The notes under the pieces: model-generated
The model's input: only the letters and a program-made list of their open reading frames with translations
What the model was told of the DNA's origin: nothing
Database searches by the model: none
Source of the DNA: Actinoplanes ianthinogenes
Lineage (GTDB): Bacteria; Actinomycetota; Actinomycetes; Mycobacteriales; Micromonosporaceae
DNA length: 64,000 nucleotides
Assembly: GCF_018324205.1 (NCBI RefSeq)
Contig: NZ_AP023356.1
Coordinates: 2,993,501 to 3,057,500, forward strand
Direction: 5' to 3'
Shown here: piece by piece, positions 27,908 to 36,584 of the stretch
Numbering within the stretch: the stretch's first letter is position 1
Layout of the letters: every line of letters begins with the position of its first letter
Position numbers and translations under genes: made by a program

Positions 27908-28414
27908 TTCAGTCGATTTGCCCGACTAAGACCTGGCCAAAGGTAGGGCAGACTCCGGAGCCGCGTGAGCGAGTCCTGGTTATTCACCCCAGACGGTCCC
28001 CCCGTCGTGATCACCCAGGTCCGGCGCCGGGCCCGGACCGATCGCGCCGAGCCGCCCCGATTACGCCATTCCATAAAGACGCACGTCGAATTCTTCGGTG
28101 GCGCCCCGCAGGGACGGCCGCCGATCGGCGCAGAATTGACCCGCCCGCGCCGCCGTGTCGCGGCACGTTTACTCTGCGCTGCGGGTGTGGTTGCATTAGA
28201 GCAGGTCAGCGAAATCTGGCGCGATCTCGTTGAACCACCGGCATCATCCGTTCGGAGGATGCCCGGGGTTCACGAGCCGGACCGACTTTTTCTTTAAGTT
28301 TCGATCGCGGAAACCTTAAATAATGTTCCGGAATTGCTTTCTGTGAGTGCTGCTCCTAACGTCTGCTCGTCGGCGCCACACAATGGCGAACGCCACATCA
28401 CCGAAGGGCACGTC
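27908..28414. other. Intergenic region with large hairpin and AT-rich patch
   Basis: No gene is supported here; a 110-codon frame at 27965-28297 has no recognisable similarity. A stem of CCGGCATC/GATGCCCGG with an inner CCG/CGG pair lies at about 28238-28266, followed after some 20 bases by a T-run (28287-28295). The stretch 28285-28345 is strikingly AT-rich for this genome and probably holds the promoter of the following surface-protein gene. Confidence 0.5.
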
Positions 28415-29923
28415 ATGGGAAGCACGGGTCACCGCCGGTCCGGTCTCGCGGCCGCGGGGTCGCGCCGCACCCGGCTGCTGGCCGCCGGAGCCGCGGTCAT
28501 CGCCGTGGGTGGCGCGATCGGGTTCACCCAGTTGTCGCGCGCTGACGAGACCCCGTCGACGAAGGCGGCCAGCGAGAGCGGCGCCGGCAAGATCGTCAAT
28601 GGGCAGAAGATCCTCACCGACACCTGCATCGACAGCAAGCTCACCGCGCACGACGGTTTCCAGAAGGGTGACCGCTGCGTCTCCACCGAGTTCGGTGAGG
28701 TGGCCTCGGCCGCCAACGACGCCTCGCTGCTGATCACCGAGTCGCCGCGCCAGGTCGCCCCGAACACCCCGTTCACGCTCAAGGTGAGCACCCGCAACCT
28801 GATCCGCGACCGGTTCCTCGCGGCCGGCAAGGGTGGCTACTACGTCGAGTCGAGCGTCCTGCAGAACGGCATCGTCCGCGGACACTTCCACACCGCGTGC
28901 CGGATGCTGGACAGCACCCGGGAGGCGCCCAACCCCGAGCCGGTGCCGGCGTTCTTCGTCGCCACCGAGGACCAGAAGGGCGGGCGGACGCCGGACACGG
29001 TGACCATCCAGGTGCCAGGCATGCCGGCCGAGGGCACCGCGCAGTGCGCGTCGTGGGCCGGTGACGGCTCGCACCGCACGCCGATGATGGAGCGCGCCAA
29101 CCAGACCCCGGCCATCGACGCCGTGCGGATCACGGTCCGCGCCGGCGCCGGACAGGGCGGCAACCAGGGCGGCAACACCGGCGGTGACCAGGGCGGCAAC
29201 CAGGGCGGCGGCAACAACAACGGCGGCAACCAGGGTGGCAACAACACTGGTGGCAACACCGGCGGGAACAACACCGGCGGCAACAACAACGGTGGCAACA
29301 CCGGTGGCAACAACAACGGTGGCGGGAACACCGGCGGCAACAACAACACCGGTGGCAACAACAACAACACCGGTGGCAACAACAACGGCGGTCAGGCGAC
29401 CGCCACCCCGCAGGTGACCACCAAGACCACCGTCTCGCCCGGCACCACCAAGAACACCAACACCGGCACCGGCGGCGACTCCGACGAGACCACCGGCACG
29501 ACGAAGAGCACCACCAAGGCGACGCCGTCCCCGTCGGCGACGACCACCAAGCCGGTGACCACCAAGTCGACGAAGTCCACCAGCGGCAACTCCTCCACCA
29601 CCACGTCCGGCTCCACCGGCGACGAGGACCCGGAGGAGACCACGGCGCCGGCCACGAAGAAGCCGAAGCCGCAGGTCACCGAGAGCGAAGAGGCGCCCGC
29701 GGCGGACTACGGCGTGGACGGTGGCCAGCCCGATCAGGCGGCGCCGACCGCCACCTCCGGCGCCGACGTCCAGTTGGCCGAGCCCCCGGCCGGCGGCGGA
29801 TCGAAGGGCGGGCCGCTCACGCTGCTGAGCGAGCACCCGGCCTGGTTCGGCGGCGGCGCGGTGCTGATCCTGCTCGCGGTGATCGGGTTCTCCTTCGCCC
29901 GCTCCCGCCCCCGGCGGTACTGA
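28415..29923 (+). CDS. Surface protein with Asn/Gly repeat stalk and C-terminal membrane anchor
   Basis: Not assigned to a named family. The 502-residue product has a twin-Arg-containing N-terminus and hydrophobic segment (about residues 19-42), an apparently globular domain to about residue 245 with four cysteines, then about 80 residues made almost only of Gly, Asn and Thr in GGNN/TGGNN repeats. A Thr/Lys/Ser-rich stretch, an acidic Pro-rich segment and a C-terminal membrane helix (WFGGGAVLILLAVIGFSFA) ending in RSRPRRY follow. No sortase LPxTG is seen. The layout suggests an exported domain held away from the membrane on a flexible stalk. ATG at 28415 has GAAGGG six bases upstream. Confidence 0.85.
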   Translation: MGSTGHRRSGLAAAGSRRTRLLAAGAAVIAVGGAIGFTQLSRADETPSTKAASESGAGKIVNGQKILTDTCIDSKLTAHDGFQKGDRCVSTEFGEVASAANDASLLITESPRQVAPNTPFTLKVSTRNLIRDRFLAAGKGGYYVESSVLQNGIVRGHFHTACRMLDSTREAPNPEPVPAFFVATEDQKGGRTPDTVTIQVPGMPAEGTAQCASWAGDGSHRTPMMERANQTPAIDAVRITVRAGAGQGGNQGGNTGGDQGGNQGGGNNNGGNQGGNNTGGNTGGNNTGGNNNGGNTGGNNNGGGNTGGNNNTGGNNNNTGGNNNGGQATATPQVTTKTTVSPGTTKNTNTGTGGDSDETTGTTKSTTKATPSPSATTTKPVTTKSTKSTSGNSSTTTSGSTGDEDPEETTAPATKKPKPQVTESEEAPAADYGVDGGQPDQAAPTATSGADVQLAEPPAGGGSKGGPLTLLSEHPAWFGGGAVLILLAVIGFSFARSRPRRY

Positions 29924-29940
29924 ACCATCCCGCTGACGAG

Positions 29941-29981
29941 GGTGCCCCGGCCGACGCGAACTCCGCGCCGCCCGGGGCACC
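29941..29981 (+). terminator. Hairpin terminator after the surface-protein gene
   Basis: GGTGCCCCGG and CCGGGGCACC form a perfect 10-bp stem with a 21-base loop, starting 17 bases after the stop codon. Confidence 0.7.
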
Positions 29982-30302
29982 ACCCTTTCCACGATCAAAA
30001 TCCGATTTCGGTACGCCCGGAGCCGCACGCCCGTGCTCCCGGAGTCGCGCGCAACCGGACGCCCGGAATCGCACGCCCGTGACAACGGAGTCGCGCCCGG
30101 CGAAGGGACGCGGCCGCGCATCGCCGGGAACGGCGTCGCGCGCGCTGGAGGTCGTACCGTAAAACGATTACGTCTTTGGCGGCCCCGGACCTGGCAAGCG
30201 GTGTGCTGAGCAGCGGGGCATCGTCTGCCGCGGGGCCGGCTCGACCCCGGACCGCGCGTCGTGCCGCCGGAGAACGCACCTGCCGGCCGGTTCTTCGCGC
30301 AG
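29982..30302. other. Intergenic region with short direct repeat
   Basis: No gene is supported. CGCACGCCCGTG occurs at 30024-30035 and 30070-30081, 46 bases apart, each followed by a CGGAGTCGCGC block. A GTCGTACCGTAAAA motif at 30151-30164 resembles the ends of the inverted repeats at 61282 and 62248. Confidence 0.5.
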
Positions 30303-30321
30303 AATAAGGGTAGCCTTACCA
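30303..30321 (+). promoter_or_regulatory. Iron box (IdeR/DmdR type) before the siderophore-interacting protein
   Basis: The stretch AATAAGGGTAGCCTTACCA resembles the 19-bp actinobacterial iron box, keeping the AGG-N-TA...CT-N-ACC dyad. It lies 35 bases before the start codon at 30356, so the iron repressor should shut the gene off when iron is sufficient. Confidence 0.75.
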
Positions 30322-30355
30322 GCCGAAGATCCCACCGGCCAGTTGAGGTGCGAAC

Positions 30356-31195
30356 ATGTCGAACAGACCGGCGCGACCCGCCCATGAAGGCGTGGTCACG
30401 CGCGTGGAGCAGCTCACCCCGCACATGGTGCGGGTGGTGGTCGGTGGCGAGGCGATCGCCCGGATCGACGCGAGCCGCTGCACCGACCACTACATCAAGG
30501 TGCTCTTCCCGCAGCCCGGCGTCGACTATCCGGAGCCCTTCGACATGGGCCTGATCCGGGAGACGCTGCCGCGGGAGAGCTGGCCGCTGGTTCGGACCTA
30601 CACGGTGCGCAAGTGGCTGCCCGAGGCCGCGGAGATGTGGGTCGACTTCGTGGTGCACGGCGACGCCGGCATCGCGGGGCCCTGGGCGGCACGGGCGCGG
30701 GCCGGCGAGCCGTTCCGGTTCATGGGCCCGGGCGGCGGCTACGCGCCGGAGGCCGGGGCGGACTGGCACCTGCTGGCCGGCGACGAGAGCGCGCTGCCGG
30801 CCATCGCCGCCGCGCTGGCCGGCATGCCGGAGGGCGCCTCGGTGCGGGCGTTCATCGAGGTCGAGGGTCCGGACGAGGAGCAGAAACTGGAGACCGCCGC
30901 GGACGCCGAGATCGTCTGGCTGCACCGCGAGGGGCGGCCGGTCGGCGCGGCGCTGGTCGAGGCGGTGCGCGGGCTGGAGTTCCCGGCCGGGCGGGTGCAG
31001 GCGTTCGTGCACGGCGAGGCCGGCTTCGTGAAGGAGTTGCGCGGACATCTGCGCCTCGACCGCGGCCTGCCCATGGACCAGCTCTCCATCTCCGGGTATT
31101 GGCGGGCCGGGATGAACGAGGACGGCTGGCAGTCCAGCAAGCGGGAGTGGAACGCGAAGGTCGAGCAGGAGCAGGAGCAGCCGACCCCCCGGTAA
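30356..31195 (+). CDS. Siderophore-interacting protein (FAD-dependent ferric-siderophore reductase)
   Basis: This cytoplasmic flavoprotein reduces imported ferric siderophores to release iron. The 279 residues include an N-terminal FAD-binding barrel with VRTYTVRKW (R-x-Y-T motif) near residue 80, the DFVVHGDAGIAGPWAARA segment typical of the SIP family, and a C-terminal NADPH-binding half (WHLLAGDESALPAIAAAL; AFVHGEAGFVKELRGHL). The ATG follows an iron box, and a strong hairpin follows the stop, so it forms a single-gene unit. No siderophore transporter is next to it. Confidence 0.93.
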   Translation: MSNRPARPAHEGVVTRVEQLTPHMVRVVVGGEAIARIDASRCTDHYIKVLFPQPGVDYPEPFDMGLIRETLPRESWPLVRTYTVRKWLPEAAEMWVDFVVHGDAGIAGPWAARARAGEPFRFMGPGGGYAPEAGADWHLLAGDESALPAIAAALAGMPEGASVRAFIEVEGPDEEQKLETAADAEIVWLHREGRPVGAALVEAVRGLEFPAGRVQAFVHGEAGFVKELRGHLRLDRGLPMDQLSISGYWRAGMNEDGWQSSKREWNAKVEQEQEQPTPR

Positions 31196-31204
31196 GGACC
31201 GAAC

Positions 31205-31232
31205 GCCGGATGAGGCCTTCGTCTCATCCGGC
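31205..31232 (+). terminator. Hairpin terminator after the SIP gene
   Basis: GCCGGATGAG, eight bases, CTCATCCGGC gives a perfect 10-bp stem ten bases after the stop codon. Confidence 0.8.
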
Positions 31233-31267
31233 GTCTCCCCAGGTCGCGGGTCCGTCACCGTCGGACG

Positions 31268-32467
31268 ATGATGGTGGACGTGGCAGTGCTCGAAGAACAG
31301 CGGACCCGGTCCCGGCATGGCCGGGTCTTCACCCTCGTCGCCCTGGTGCTCGCCGCGGTGAACCTGCGTCTCGCGGTGACCAGCGTGGGTCCGGTGCTCA
31401 CCGAGATCCGGGACGGGCTCGGGATGAGCTCGACGGTGGCCGGGCTGCTGACCTCGGTGCCGGTGGTCTGTTTCGCCTCCATCGGGCTGCTCGCGCCCCG
31501 CCTGGCCCGGCGCCTGGGCGCCGCACGGGTGATCGTCATCGGCCTGCTGCTGCTCACCGCCGGTCTGGCCGCGCGGCCGTTCGCCACCGACTCGGTGACG
31601 TTCCTGCTGCTCAGCGCCGTCTCGCTGGCGGGTATCGCGCTGGTCAACGTGCTGCTGCCGTCGATCGTCAAGGATCACTTCCCGACCCAGGTGGGCACGG
31701 TCACCGGGGTCTACTCCGTCGCGCTGAACCTCGGGGCGACGGCGGCCGCGGCCGCGACCGTGCCGCTGACCGCCGGCTTCGGGGACTGGCGGCTCGGGCT
31801 GGGCTGCTGGGCGCTCGCCGCGCTGATCGCGCTGCCGCCGTGGCTGCTGATGGCCCGGGAGCGCACCGCCGCGCCGGCACAGGCGGCGAGCACGCCGCCG
31901 GTGCGCCTGATCCGGCAGCCGATCGCCTGGGCCCTGGCCGTGTATTTCGGCATGCAGTCCACCTCGGCGTACGTGATCATCGGCTGGCTGCCGCAGATCT
32001 ACCGGGACGCCGGGCTCTCGGCCGAGCTGGCCGGCGTGCTCTTCGCGACCACCTCGCTGCTCGGGGTGCCGCTGGGCCTGGCGCTCTCCGCGGTGGCCGG
32101 CAAGGTGCGCGCGCAAAGCGGTATTGCCGTCGTTTTGGGGCTTTTCGGTATTGCTGGTTATTCCGGCCTGTGGGCCGATCCGGCCGCGGCGCCGTGGCTG
32201 TGGGCCGTCCTGCTGGGCATCGTGAACACGGCGTTCCCGTTGGTGCTGACGATGATCGCGCTGCGCGGCCGGACACCGGCCACGGTGGTCAAGTTGTCCG
32301 CCTTCGCGCAGGGCGTCGGCTATCTGATCGCCATCCCCGGGCCGATCCTCATCGGCGTGCTGCACGACGCGACGGGCGGCTGGCGCGCTCCGCTGGCGGT
32401 CATGGTGGGTCTGATGGTGCCGCAGATCACTGCCGGCTTTTTCGCCGGTCGCAATCGCCAGATTTAG
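31268..32467 (+). CDS. MFS transporter, CynX/NimT-like
   Basis: This is a 399-residue major facilitator with twelve hydrophobic segments. The opening VALVLAAVNLRLAVTSVGPVLTEI with its in-membrane Arg is characteristic of the CynX/NimT group (cyanate and 2-nitroimidazole carriers). The loop between helices 2 and 3 carries RLARRLGAARVIVIG, the MFS motif A equivalent. It stands alone between a terminator and the LCP gene. ATG ATG at 31268/31271 leaves the exact start open. Substrate is not predictable. Confidence 0.88.
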   Translation: MMVDVAVLEEQRTRSRHGRVFTLVALVLAAVNLRLAVTSVGPVLTEIRDGLGMSSTVAGLLTSVPVVCFASIGLLAPRLARRLGAARVIVIGLLLLTAGLAARPFATDSVTFLLLSAVSLAGIALVNVLLPSIVKDHFPTQVGTVTGVYSVALNLGATAAAAATVPLTAGFGDWRLGLGCWALAALIALPPWLLMARERTAAPAQAASTPPVRLIRQPIAWALAVYFGMQSTSAYVIIGWLPQIYRDAGLSAELAGVLFATTSLLGVPLGLALSAVAGKVRAQSGIAVVLGLFGIAGYSGLWADPAAAPWLWAVLLGIVNTAFPLVLTMIALRGRTPATVVKLSAFAQGVGYLIAIPGPILIGVLHDATGGWRAPLAVMVGLMVPQITAGFFAGRNRQI

Positions 32468-32657
32468 GTCTTGCTCCAGGTGCCGCAAACCTGAATCCGG
32501 AGACCTCAACGACGTTCGCGACTGGCCGATAGTGACCTCAGGCTATTCACAGCCGATCTCCAGGTCGACGACCCGATCTTTCAAAGGTGGATCAGGTTCA
32601 CTATCCTTCCGGCGGCAGGCTGGACCCACGCCTGCCGCTTCAGTCAAGGAGTCACGC

Positions 32658-33839
32658 ATGCCAGCGGCAACCGACCGGACCAACGGCCGTCAGCCTCTGG
32701 CAGCCGACGCACCGGACAAAAAGAAGAAGAAGGCCAAGGGCCCCAAAGCGCCGCTCTGGACCAAGCTGCTCACCGCGTTCGGCGCGGTGCTGCTGGTGAC
32801 CAGCGCCGGCACCGGCGTCACCGCCAATTACCTGCTCAGCCAGGTGACCGACAACGTTCAGACGACCACCTCGGCCCTCGGCCAGTCGGGCGGGGTCGGC
32901 GCGGTGCAGACCAACGGCAAGCTGCCGGACGGCGCGATCAACCTGCTGATGCTCGGCCTGGACACCCGGACCGGCTGGGAGCAGTCCGGTGAGGGCTCCC
33001 GGTCGGACACCATCATGGTGCTGCACATCCCGGCCGCCCGGGACAAGGCCCAGATGATCTCGATCCCCCGGGACACGAACGCCGAGATCCCGGCCGACAA
33101 GGACCTCGGCTTCAACGGCAGCACCGAGAAGATCAACGGCGCGTTCTACTACGGCTCCCGGGGCAAGGGCGGCGTGGCGGGCGGCATGAAGCTCGCCGCC
33201 AAGGCCGTGCACAACCTGACCGGGATCAGCTTCAACGGCGTCATCGTGATCAACTTCAACGGCTTCAAGGACATCCTGGAAGCCCTCGGTGGCGTCTACA
33301 TGTGCGTCGACCAGGACATGTGGTCCAGCCACTACGTGGTGAACAACGGCAAGATCGAGTATGCGAAGGGCGCCGACCCGACGTCCCCGCCGAGCAACGC
33401 GCTGTGGTTCAAGAAGGGCTGCCGGAACATGAAGGCCTGGGAGGCCCTGGAGTACTCCCGGATCCGGCACTCCGCCCACGGCGACTACGACCGGCAGCGG
33501 CACCAGCAGCAGCTGCTGCGCGCCATGATGAAGAAGGCGACCAGCAGCGGCGTGCTGACCGACCTCTCCAAGGTGTCGAAACTGCTCGCGGCGGCCGGCT
33601 CGTCGCTCACCCTGGACACCAACAACGTCCCGGTGTCCGACTTCTTCTTCGGGCTGAAAGGGCTGGCCAGCGCCGAGCTGCTGCCCATCCGCAGCAACAG
33701 CGGCAGCTTCTACAGCACGTCGGACGGCAAGGCCGAGCTGATCAACGACGTGACCAAGCAGCTGTTCGCGGCCGCGGCGAAGGACAAGCTGGACCCGTTC
33801 CTGCTCAGCCACCCGGAACTCGTCGTCAACAGCAACTGA
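32658..33839 (+). CDS. LytR-CpsA-Psr (LCP) family cell-wall glycopolymer ligase
   Basis: LCP enzymes attach lipid-linked glycopolymers to peptidoglycan outside the membrane. The 393-residue protein has a Lys-rich cytoplasmic tail, one membrane helix (about residues 38-58), and the LCP domain with its conserved blocks: INLLMLGLDTRTG, RSDTIMVLHIPA, MISIPRDT with the catalytic-site Arg and Asp, KINGAFYYG, and YSRIRHSAHGDYDRQRHQQQLLRAM (split) with the pyrophosphate-binding arginines. ATG at 32658 has AAGGAG seven bases upstream. It could act on the glycan made by the operon at 18392-26982, though this is only inference. Confidence 0.95.
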   Translation: MPAATDRTNGRQPLAADAPDKKKKKAKGPKAPLWTKLLTAFGAVLLVTSAGTGVTANYLLSQVTDNVQTTTSALGQSGGVGAVQTNGKLPDGAINLLMLGLDTRTGWEQSGEGSRSDTIMVLHIPAARDKAQMISIPRDTNAEIPADKDLGFNGSTEKINGAFYYGSRGKGGVAGGMKLAAKAVHNLTGISFNGVIVINFNGFKDILEALGGVYMCVDQDMWSSHYVVNNGKIEYAKGADPTSPPSNALWFKKGCRNMKAWEALEYSRIRHSAHGDYDRQRHQQQLLRAMMKKATSSGVLTDLSKVSKLLAAAGSSLTLDTNNVPVSDFFFGLKGLASAELLPIRSNSGSFYSTSDGKAELINDVTKQLFAAAAKDKLDPFLLSHPELVVNSN

Positions 33840-33945
33840 GCCCCCGGCCGGTCTTTCGTCCAGCCCTCGCCGGCTCCGTCCACCACCGCCTCGGCGGTGG
33901 CGCCGAGGCCGGCGACCCCGGCGCCACCACCGGGCCGCCGGAAGC

Positions 33946-34785
33946 TCAGGCGGTCACCGAGTCGGTGGCGCGCAGGCGTTGCAGGACCGGGGCGAAGTCC
34001 TCCATGAACATGCCGTTCACCGCGAAGTACGAGAAGCCGCCCTCCGCACGACGCCGGCGCAGCTCCTCGGCGGCGTGGTCGGCGTCGCCGATCAGGAACG
34101 TGGCGGCGCCGGACGCGGCCATCTCCTGCGGGTCGCCGCCGACCTGGCGGGACAGCCAGTCCGGCAGGGCGAAGATGGTCGGCGCGAACGCGGTCACCCC
34201 GACCAGCAGCTCGACCTGGTCGGCCCGGTTCGCCATCGACCGGAACGCGTCCGCGGCACGGAACAGCTCGGTCGGCGTGGTGGCCGGCGGCAGGCCGAAC
34301 GTCACCGTGTCCGCCTGTTCGGCGGCGAGCCGCATCATGCCCGGTTTCGACGCCGCGACGAGCACCTCCGGCGGGATCGGCAGGTCCCGGGCGGCGGCGA
34401 TCACGTCAGCGGTCCGGGCCAGCCGGTCTGCCGGGGTGCCCCACATGCCGCCGAGCGCGGCGGTGTCCGCCTGGCCGTTGGGCCGGCCGCCGCCGACGCC
34501 GAGCTCGAACCGGCCGTCACTGATCGTCTGGAGGCTGCGGGTCTCCCAGGCGACGTGCGCCGGGGTGCGGTTCGCGGTGTTCAGGACATAGGTGCCGACG
34601 CGCAGCGAACTGGTCGCCGCGGCGGCCGCGGCGAGGGCCGCGAACGGCGAGAGGGTGAACAGGGTGTCCGGGATGAGCAGGATGTCATAGCCCAGCTCCT
34701 CGGCCCGCCGCGCGGTCGCTGTCCACTCCGCGCCGGTGCGAGCCTGCCCGGCGATGACTCCGAATCGAAACGCACGCTCAGTCAT
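33946..34785 (-). CDS. Luciferase-like (probably F420-dependent) oxidoreductase
   Basis: This 279-residue TIM-barrel enzyme opens with FRFGVIAGQARTGAEWTATARRAEELGYDILLIPDT and has LRVGTYVLNTANRTPAHVAWETRSLQTISDGRFELGVGGGRP (both split by description), the standard F420/flavin LLM-family blocks. It looks like the MSMEG_2516-type subgroup. Substrate is unknown. ATG at 34785 is chosen at the conserved first strand; the frame is open further upstream without similarity. It is monocistronic and convergent with the LCP gene. Confidence 0.88.
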   Translation of the reverse strand: MTERAFRFGVIAGQARTGAEWTATARRAEELGYDILLIPDTLFTLSPFAALAAAAAATSSLRVGTYVLNTANRTPAHVAWETRSLQTISDGRFELGVGGGRPNGQADTAALGGMWGTPADRLARTADVIAAARDLPIPPEVLVAASKPGMMRLAAEQADTVTFGLPPATTPTELFRAADAFRSMANRADQVELLVGVTAFAPTIFALPDWLSRQVGGDPQEMAASGAATFLIGDADHAAEELRRRRAEGGFSYFAVNGMFMEDFAPVLQRLRATDSVTA

Positions 34786-34909
34786 CCGCCCACTGTCGCG
34801 GACGCGGCCCACGACCGCGTCCGCTCCGGGACGACTTCCGGCGTACGCCCATGGTCGTACCCGAAAGCAGTCCCCTGCTCCCCCAAGCGGACCGCGCCCA
34901 CCCCAGCCG

Positions 34910-36439
34910 TCAGGAATAGTGCTGGAGAGATGGCCACAGGGTGTGCCACGGCTCGGTCGGATGACAGACGTAGATGTGGGCGTCCTCCGTCTCCTCGTTC
35001 TCCACACCCGCCGCATTGCGCAGGGCGCCGTGCTCGGTGCAGGTGCCGAACATCTCGGCGACCCGGGCCGGTCCCGCCTGCAGCACCGCCAGCACCACGG
35101 TCTTGTCGTCCGGCGGCGGTCCGTAATGGTGCAGCTCATTGTGTCCGCTGTAGACCTCGGGCAGGCCGAGCGGCCGGCCGAACCGGTCCAGCGCCCCGGC
35201 CTCCCCGTAGTTGCTCGTGAACAGAACTGCCCGGGCCTGCTCGCCGGCGGGCAACGCGCGAAAGACCGCGGCGACCTGCGCGACATAGTCCGGCCACCCG
35301 ACCTGGTCGGACACCGTCTGGTTGGCCTCGGCCGCGATCGAGCCCGCCAACCGGTCCTCCGGGATCACCGGCAGCGACATGCCGATCCCCACCACGCTGA
35401 AGATCACCACTCCGGCGACCAGCCAGCCCAGCCGGGCCCGCCGGCCGGCCAGCCAGCGCACGGTCGGCACCGCGCCGATGGCGTAGAGCGCGGCGAGCAG
35501 ACCCAGTGGGTAATACGGCTGGCCGGCGATGAGCAGCAGCAGGACCAGCATCAACAGATAGGCCACCGGGAGGGCGCGGATCGGTCGCCAGGCCGGGTCG
35601 CGCAGCAGGGCGACGATCCCGGCGATCCACACCGGAGGGAGGCTGAGGAGCGCGAACTGGAACGGCAGCAGCAACACCCGGGACTCGTCGCCCTTGTCCT
35701 CGGCCAGCGCCCGGGCCATCTCCGCCTGCGGGAAGTCGTTGACCACCTGATAGATCAGGTTGGGCAGGCCGACGAGCAGCGCGACCGCGACGCCGGCCCA
35801 GAGCCACGGCGAACGCAGCACCCGGCGCGGCCCGACCAGCAGCAGGCCACCGGCCAGGCACAGCAGGAGCAGCACGACCAGGTGCTTGTTGTAGAGCCCG
35901 AGCCCGGCGACCAGGCCCGCCCCGAGCCAGGCCCGGGGCCGGTCGTGCAACAGCGCGCGCACCGCGAAGAGCAGCACCCCGAGCCAGACCAGCAGGTCGG
36001 GCGCGGCCGTCGAGCCGACGTGGGCGGCGCTGAGCGGAAACGTGCCGAAGACCACCGAGGCGGCCAGCGACTGGGCCCCCGCGCCGCCGCCGACCTCGCG
36101 CGCGAGCGCCGCGGCGAGCACCGCGGCCAGGCCGATCATCAGGGCACCGGGCACCCGGATCGCCCACACCGAGTCACCGAGGAGCTCGATCGCCAGCCGG
36201 TCGAGCAGCGGGGTGAACGGTGGCTGGTCGACATAACCCCAGGCGGGGTGGTCGCCGAGCATCCGGAAGTAGAGCTCGTCGCGGTGATAGCCATAACGCC
36301 CGGCGGTGGCCAGGAGCAGCAGGGTCGCGGCCACGGCGATCAGGCCGACCGGCACCCAGGCCATCGGCCTGCGGCCGATCTCCCCACGCGGCGTCAGCGT
36401 CTCGGTCACGGCGCCCAACTTACGCACCCCCACCGACAT
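34910..36439 (-). CDS. GT39/ArnT-like membrane glycosyltransferase
   Basis: This 509-residue protein has about 11-12 membrane segments. The first extracytoplasmic loop contains YGYHRDELYFRMLGDHPAWGYVDQPPFTPLLDRL (split), the acidic catalytic loop typical of PMT/ArnT-type GT-C enzymes, which use a polyprenyl-phosphate sugar. A C-terminal soluble domain of about 130 residues follows (VLFTSNYGEAGALDRFG), as in many actinobacterial members. ATG at 36439 is the likely start; GTG at codon 11 of this frame is an alternative, and no clear RBS decides it. Confidence 0.85.
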   Translation of the reverse strand: MSVGVRKLGAVTETLTPRGEIGRRPMAWVPVGLIAVAATLLLLATAGRYGYHRDELYFRMLGDHPAWGYVDQPPFTPLLDRLAIELLGDSVWAIRVPGALMIGLAAVLAAALAREVGGGAGAQSLAASVVFGTFPLSAAHVGSTAAPDLLVWLGVLLFAVRALLHDRPRAWLGAGLVAGLGLYNKHLVVLLLLCLAGGLLLVGPRRVLRSPWLWAGVAVALLVGLPNLIYQVVNDFPQAEMARALAEDKGDESRVLLLPFQFALLSLPPVWIAGIVALLRDPAWRPIRALPVAYLLMLVLLLLIAGQPYYPLGLLAALYAIGAVPTVRWLAGRRARLGWLVAGVVIFSVVGIGMSLPVIPEDRLAGSIAAEANQTVSDQVGWPDYVAQVAAVFRALPAGEQARAVLFTSNYGEAGALDRFGRPLGLPEVYSGHNELHHYGPPPDDKTVVLAVLQAGPARVAEMFGTCTEHGALRNAAGVENEETEDAHIYVCHPTEPWHTLWPSLQHYS

Positions 36440-36584
36440 TTTTCGGTACGCGTCCGCGTCCGGCAGAAAACCGGCCGGACGACCCGGGCCGAAGCTCGGA
36501 TTCAACCCTGGGTCTGATGTGGCGGTCGCCCGGCGATGCCACGATGGTGGCCGGAATTGTCAGGTGTCCACGAAGGACGGAAAC

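Noticed and set aside
27965..28297. 110-codon plus-strand gene in the intergenic region
   Set aside because: GTG start without RBS, no recognisable similarity, and it reads through the large hairpin before the surface-protein gene.
28316..32509. 1397-codon minus-strand frame
   Set aside because: It runs through three real plus-strand genes and two terminators; its sequence is low-complexity.
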